This document shows, piece by piece, positions 58,711-64,000 of a DNA stretch of 64,000 bases. The stretch is taken from positions 1,984,001 through 2,048,000 of the forward strand of contig NC_089190.1 in the NCBI RefSeq assembly GCF_947507565.1, given 5' to 3'. Within the stretch, counting starts at the first letter, position 1; the number at the start of each line of letters is the position of its first letter. A program made the position numbers and the translations under genes. Source of the DNA: Oscarella lobularis. Its lineage: Eukaryota > Porifera > Homoscleromorpha > Homosclerophorida > Oscarellidae. The notes under the pieces are model-generated. The model searched no databases. It was not told the DNA's origin and worked only from the letters and a program-made list of their open reading frames with translations.

Positions 58711-58809
58711 CGACGTAGGGGGGAGGGATTTTTCTTGTGAGTGTAGTAGGAATGTAGAGAACCTTTATTCTGGGCTATCCTGAGTTTACATACGGATGAT
58801 TTCATGATC

Positions 58810-58815
58810 AATAAA
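58810..58815 (+). terminator. Poly(A) signal of the RERE-like gene
   Basis: AATAAA 100 bp after the stop. Confidence 0.65.
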
Positions 58816-58858
58816 TGTTTGCGTATTTTCTCATTAGTCGTTAGATGGATGTGAATTT

Positions 58859-58868
58859 TTTATTTATT
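58859..58868 (-). terminator. Poly(A) signal of the inhibitor gene
   Basis: Two overlapping minus-strand AATAAA hexamers about 60 bp after the stop of the potato-inhibitor-type gene, so both convergent genes end within about 50 bp. Confidence 0.6.
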
Positions 58869-58926
58869 TTTTTTCGTACAGACATGTACAGCACACTGCA
58901 AAAAGGTTCTTGTCTCGAAGGCAGTT

Positions 58927-59229
58927 TCAACCGATTATTGGGGCCGTGGTCACTTTGCCGTCCTTGCCAACGTTGATGCGAACCCTGTCGGTGCGATAGT
59001 CCATAGTGACCATAGAATCAGCCGGAACGATTTGGACCTAGAGCAGATACGGTGAGAAGAAAGATTGAGGAAGGAAATCGTGCTACATTTAGGCCAGGTT
59101 TGTCTTGCAGGATGGCTGCCTTGGCTTCCTCTCCAGTCTACAGTGTCATCACAAATACTGTAGCGACTAAAAATCAGGTGATGAGCAAACCTTTCCGACT
59201 AAATGAGACCAATTGGGCTGATCGGCCAT
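58927..59229 (-). CDS. Potato inhibitor I-family serine protease inhibitor, 66 residues
   Basis: Three tiny exons on the minus strand (59229-59191, 59137-59087, 59037-58927) add up to exactly 67 codons with the stop. Exon 1 reads MADQPNWSHLVGK, exon 2 TGEEAKAAILQDKPGLN, and exon 3 begins VQIVPADSMVTMDYRTDRVR and ends VTTAPIIG. The pattern W-x2-LVGK, EEAKAxIL, V-x5-VTMDYRxDRVR and terminal P-x-IG is that of eglin/potato inhibitor I. By alignment with eglin the reactive bond is Met-Asp in VTMD, so a chymotrypsin/elastase/subtilisin-type target is expected. There are no Cys and no signal peptide, suggesting cytosolic action or non-classical release. Its ATG is 90 bp from the SEC62 ATG on the other strand. 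Confidence 0.92.
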
Positions 59230-59319
59230 TGTTAGAGTACAGTGTACAAGTAGAACAATGAATGAGTGTAGGAGAGAGTGTAGGAGAGCCACCTCCTAGT
59301 GCGCTACGGGTACAGAATA
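59230..59319. promoter_or_regulatory. Bidirectional promoter region inhibitor / SEC62
   Basis: A 90-bp spacer between divergent ATGs. It contains tandem TAGGAGAG-type repeats (GTAGGAGAGAGTGTAGGAGAG). Confidence 0.45.
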
Positions 59320-60532
59320 ATGGCTCAAACACCTGAACAAAAAGCGGAGTGGAAAGCCGAAGAATCGGTTGTGAAGTGGCTCCGATACAACGTGAAAAGC
59401 AAATCGACGACAATCAAAGGCCAAAAAGTGGACATTTTCGTCGGTCGGCGAGAAACACAAGCGTAAAACTCCAATTCGCAACAATCTACTTTCACTAGGC
59501 TCCAAAGCAGTAGACAAACTTCTGGAGTCAACGTGGGCGACAAGACGCGACTCCTCGACACGCCATCGGCCCTATCTTCCAACGAGAGAAGCGGCAGTCA
59601 AATTTTGCGGCAGGTTCAAAATATTTGAGATCTGTATATGTATCTGTACGCTTATTATTATTTCTGTGTTAATTTAATTAGAATGCTAGCTAAGGGATAC
59701 TTCTATCGGGCTCTCAAAGTCGAAATGAAGCCGAAAAAGGATTCTGCTGAAGATGCTCAGCAGGATCCTGCTGGAGGAAGAAAACGGAAGAAGGGAAAGA
59801 AAGACGAGGAGCTGAAGGGAAAGAAGGCAAAGGATGTAGGGGCAATGTCTTCCACGAGAGGTCAACTAAAAATTTTAATTTTTTGCAGGTGAGTGATCAA
59901 GAGGGGGACGAAAGTAGCAAAACAAAGAAGAGAAAGTATAAACTTGAAGTCTGCAATGACAGAGAGCAAGTTTTTATTGATGAAAACGAGGTAAGAGACT
60001 CCTTAATTAATTAATTAATTACAAAATATATATTTTATAGGTGTATGTGTGGAACTATAGTCCAACTCGACCTTGGACATATGTAATTGGAATTGTTGTT
60101 GGTAAAATTTATAGGGGAAGGGGTTCTACACAATCCGCTATCTCATTTGCTAGTGCTGGCTTGTCTGGCTGCGTCTCTCTTTCCGCTGTGGCCCACTCAG
60201 ATGAGAGTGGGCGTGTGGTATCTCTCCACTGGATTAGCTGGTCTGCTGAGTGTATTCTTTGCAGTGGCACTATGTAAAAATTGAGTGAAAATTCGTTTTT
60301 TGTGGATGCGACTTTCTTTTTAGTGAGGTACGTCGTTTTTGGAGGAGTGTGGCTTATTACGCACGGAACTCATAACTTTTGGATTCTTCCCAATTTGACT
60401 GAAGACTGCGGCTTTTGGGAATCGTTCAAGCCTGCATACAAGATTGATTATCAGTATGACGAGGATAGTGAAGAGGAGGAGGACGATGACGATGACCAAG
60501 AAGAAGAAGATGAAGGAACAAAACAGCAGTAA
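59320..60532 (+). CDS. SEC62: Translocation protein SEC62
   Basis: Seven exons (59320-59443, 59499-59613, 59682-59835, 59889-59990, 60041-60101, 60154-60273, 60324-60532) sum to 294 residues. N-terminus: MAQTPEQKAEWKAEESVVKW then VDIFVGSKAVDKLLES; next KGYFYRALKVEMKPKK and a Lys-rich linker. The membrane block aligns residue for residue with human SEC62: VWNYSPTRPWTYVIG, then CLAASLFPLWPTQMRVGVWY, a second helix, and FWILPNLTEDCGF. The acidic tail (DEDSEEEEDDDDD) replaces the longer vertebrate tail. SEC62 sits in the ER membrane with SEC61/SEC63 and drives post-translational import of small precursors. The 52-bp fifth intron (donor G|GTAAAATT) was chosen because it gives an ungapped alignment. 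Confidence 0.94.
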
Positions 60533-60752
60533 GCGATTTATTTAATTATGTCATCACCACGTGGTCAAGAGACCACGCCCATCCTCTTTTTCAGTTAGAT
60601 TGAGTTAGAGAGAACGACGTTTTTTCTTACACGTACTGTATCTAATTTTAGAAGCGAGACGTGCGAGAAAACGATTGCGTATCCGCATCGCGGATTTTTG
60701 GCTTGCGCGAGTGCAATTCCCCGTATACAAGAATCGTCCTTTCCAAAGCTCG

Positions 60753-62570
60753 ATGGTTCTGCGATGCCGCAGGTCCTGCAGAAGGACCTACGTCGTCGTA
60801 TCGCTCATCGTCATCGCCGCAACGACAATCGCCGTCTACAAGAACTACACGCAAACGCCGAAACGACGCGACGACGCGGCGACGCGTTCGCAGAACTTCG
60901 TTCGTCAACTCCTTCTACGAAACCGCGATAAAACGCCTCCGCGACCGCGGCCGCTCTCCCCTCCGCCGCCGCTGCCGTCGCTCTCGCTCGCCAACGCCGA
61001 ACAAGCGGACGTAATCGTAAATGGCGGCGAAACGACCGTCGCCGGATTGCGGAAGGACGGGAATTTCTACGTTCCCGTCGATTTCGTCGGGAAATACTTC
61101 GACGTGTACGCGAAAGAGAATCGTATCGATTATTCGTATTCGACGCCGAAACGTCCGACGGCGCCGTACAATTCGACGGGACCGTTTCTAAGCTTTGCCG
61201 GCGTCGAGGTCGAGAGTCGCGATCGCGTAATGTACATTTCCGGTACGGATGGCGTCACGGTGACATCACAGTGGGACGCGCGCGGGCATCGCTATCCCGT
61301 ACAAATATCCCAAATGTGTCTCGCTCATTATTCGAAATTAATGACGGAGACGCCCAAATCGTCATCCGTCGTTTCCGTGGAAACGGGTCGAGGCGCGCAT
61401 CGCTGGACAGTTCGCAACGACGAACAGATGTTCGTGCGGAGTGCACGCAGTCGCCAGGCCAACCAGATGGTGGTTGAATTCAACACGCATGCGGCGTCCG
61501 ACGAAGACGGCGTTTTCTTGCTCGTTAATATCAAACCAGGCGAATCCAAAGTGGCCGTGTTTTGCGTGAGATTTTTCGATGACGTCAGCAGCGCTCTGAC
61601 GTTTCAAGTGCGACTTGCAGACGAAGAGGAGAAATACGAGATTTCGTATCGGACTAAAATGAAAAATGACGTTCCATTGGCAGTTGATATCGAAACGAAA
61701 AACATCTCTTATCTGATTGGTTCGTCGAGAGAATGGCGAACGTTGGCGCGCGATCTCGCGCGCGACATTCAAAAAGCGTTCGCCGCCGCGTCGACATGGC
61801 AACCAGAGTTAAAACACGCAAACTTGAAGAAGAAGAAAGTGCGTATTCTCGAAGTGATCTCCGTCGTCGCTTCGGGACACGGGCAAATAGCGTTCATTCG
61901 ATTTCAACGGAGCGAGCATCGTCTCGCCGTCCAATCGGCCGCCGATTGGCTCATTCGCGCTCAAGACGCAAAGGGAGGCTGGCCGGTCTCAGTCAAACGC
62001 GTTCTCTCCAATAAATTGGTTCTCTCGCCGGGGTGGTATTCCGCTATGGGGCAGGGTCAAGCGATGTCTTGTCTATGCCGGCAATATCAGGTGACCAAAC
62101 GACGGGAATACTTGGATGCGGCGGTGAGGGCGACGCGACCGTTTCGCGTCGCTGCCGCCGACGGGGGCGTTCTCGCGAAATTCATGGGGGTTTTGCCGTG
62201 GTACGAGGAGTATCCGACCGTGCCGTCGGCGTTCGTGCTTAACGGGTTTATTTATTCGCTTCTCGGGCTCTATGACGTTGGGGAGACGGCCGGGGAGGAG
62301 GCGGGGCGGGAGGCGCGCGCGCTTTTCGATGACGGGTTGAAATCGCTTGTGACGATGTTGCCGCTTTTTGATTTGGGCGGGAGAACGTCGTATGATCTGC
62401 GGCACGTCGCGCTGCAAAGCGAACCGCGTGTCGCGCGCTGGGATTATCATTCGGTGCACGTTGGTCAGTTGCTCTATCTTGGGACGATCGATAAGAGCCG
62501 TTCGTTGTGGAATGCGACGGCAGAACGATGGGAGCGCTACATGCACGGTTATCGCGCTGAACACAATTGA
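60753..62570 (+). CDS. GLCE: D-glucuronyl C5-epimerase
   Basis: A single exon of 605 residues. The start at ATG 60753 (MVLRCRRSCRRTYVVVSLIV) gives a type II Golgi signal anchor; the frame is open upstream only to a TTG. Conserved blocks: NFYVPVDFVGKYFDVYAKEN, YPVQISQMCLAHYSKLMTET, ASDW-like AADWLIRAQDAKGGWPV, LSPGWYSAMGQGQAMSCLCR, WYEEYPTVPSAFVLNGFIYS, LYDVGETAGEEAGREARALF, RTSYDLRHVALQSEPRVARW, ending YRAEHN (human ends SRAKHN). It epimerises D-glucuronate to L-iduronate in heparan sulfate precursor in the Golgi lumen; the catalytic Tyr and His residues of the (alpha/alpha)6 domain lie in the last three blocks. The Pro-rich stem (about residues 65-85) is lineage-specific. Confidence 0.95.
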   Translation: MVLRCRRSCRRTYVVVSLIVIAATTIAVYKNYTQTPKRRDDAATRSQNFVRQLLLRNRDKTPPRPRPLSPPPPLPSLSLANAEQADVIVNGGETTVAGLRKDGNFYVPVDFVGKYFDVYAKENRIDYSYSTPKRPTAPYNSTGPFLSFAGVEVESRDRVMYISGTDGVTVTSQWDARGHRYPVQISQMCLAHYSKLMTETPKSSSVVSVETGRGAHRWTVRNDEQMFVRSARSRQANQMVVEFNTHAASDEDGVFLLVNIKPGESKVAVFCVRFFDDVSSALTFQVRLADEEEKYEISYRTKMKNDVPLAVDIETKNISYLIGSSREWRTLARDLARDIQKAFAAASTWQPELKHANLKKKKVRILEVISVVASGHGQIAFIRFQRSEHRLAVQSAADWLIRAQDAKGGWPVSVKRVLSNKLVLSPGWYSAMGQGQAMSCLCRQYQVTKRREYLDAAVRATRPFRVAAADGGVLAKFMGVLPWYEEYPTVPSAFVLNGFIYSLLGLYDVGETAGEEAGREARALFDDGLKSLVTMLPLFDLGGRTSYDLRHVALQSEPRVARWDYHSVHVGQLLYLGTIDKSRSLWNATAERWERYMHGYRAEHN

Positions 62571-62711
62571 GTTTAGGTCAGATGAATTTATTGTTAGAAT
62601 TAGAGTCGTGATTTACACTTCCGAATAGATTATAGCGATGTTTGGTATTTATGTATTTTAATCGGGAAGCACGTGTTCGTGTTCGAACACTCGCGCTAAG
62701 GCGTCTTCGTG

Positions 62712-64000
<1,289 letters not shown>

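Noticed and set aside
60095-60155. A 13-bp intron in SEC62
   Set aside because: A 52-bp intron from the same donor to CTAG at about 60,153 gives a gap-free match to the SEC62 membrane helix and normal intron size.

Overview
This window is animal nuclear DNA with compact, intron-rich genes. Most introns are 45-80 bp with GT-AG ends, and the distance between genes is often under 200 bp. The gene set is metazoan: a Dispatched-type RND transporter, alpha-2-macroglobulin/complement-type thioester proteins, a SPEN-family RRM/SPOC protein, an RERE/atrophin corepressor and heparan sulfate C5-epimerase. The compactness and protein divergence fit an early-branching invertebrate such as a sponge, but that is inference; no species can be named from the sequence alone.

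Layout. 0.4-11 kb: Dispatched homologue (+), a head-to-head pair of GPR157-like receptors (-/+) whose candidate start codons overlap, a truncated TTC17-like membrane protein (+), NECAP (-) and CYB5D1 (-). 11.4-39.1 kb: four tandem, nearly identical genes for secreted thioester-containing (A2M/CD109-like) proteins, called TEP1-4 here. Broken pieces of the two flanking genes (CYB5D1 on the left, the SPEN-like gene on the right) lie between TEP1/TEP2 and between TEP3/TEP4, so the array arose by tandem duplication of an ancestral CYB5D1-TEP-SPEN segment. 39.3-45.4 kb: the intact SPEN-like gene and a Y-box protein. 45.9-53.1 kb: UDP-glucose dehydrogenase (-), a GOLIM4-like Golgi protein, DPH5 and COQ4 (-). 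54.1-64 kb: RERE/atrophin, a tiny potato-inhibitor-I gene (-), SEC62, D-glucuronyl C5-epimerase and the 5' half of OPA1, which runs off the window.

The most interesting system is the TEP array. All four copies can be spliced into open proteins and keep the GCGEQ thioester. They differ sharply at two functional points: a hypervariable bait-like exon that cannot be aligned between copies although its flanks are almost identical, and the residue aligned with the catalytic His of C3 (His in TEP2/TEP3, Ser in TEP1/TEP4). This resembles the vertebrate C4A/C4B isotype difference and suggests a locally diversified protease-trap/opsonin set. The same comparison exposes a 55-bp perfect foldback insertion with a 9-bp target duplication.

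Exon coordinates come from matching reading frames to GT-AG (or GC-AG) boundaries and to remembered family sequences; no alignment or transcript was available, so individual splice sites may be off by a few bases.
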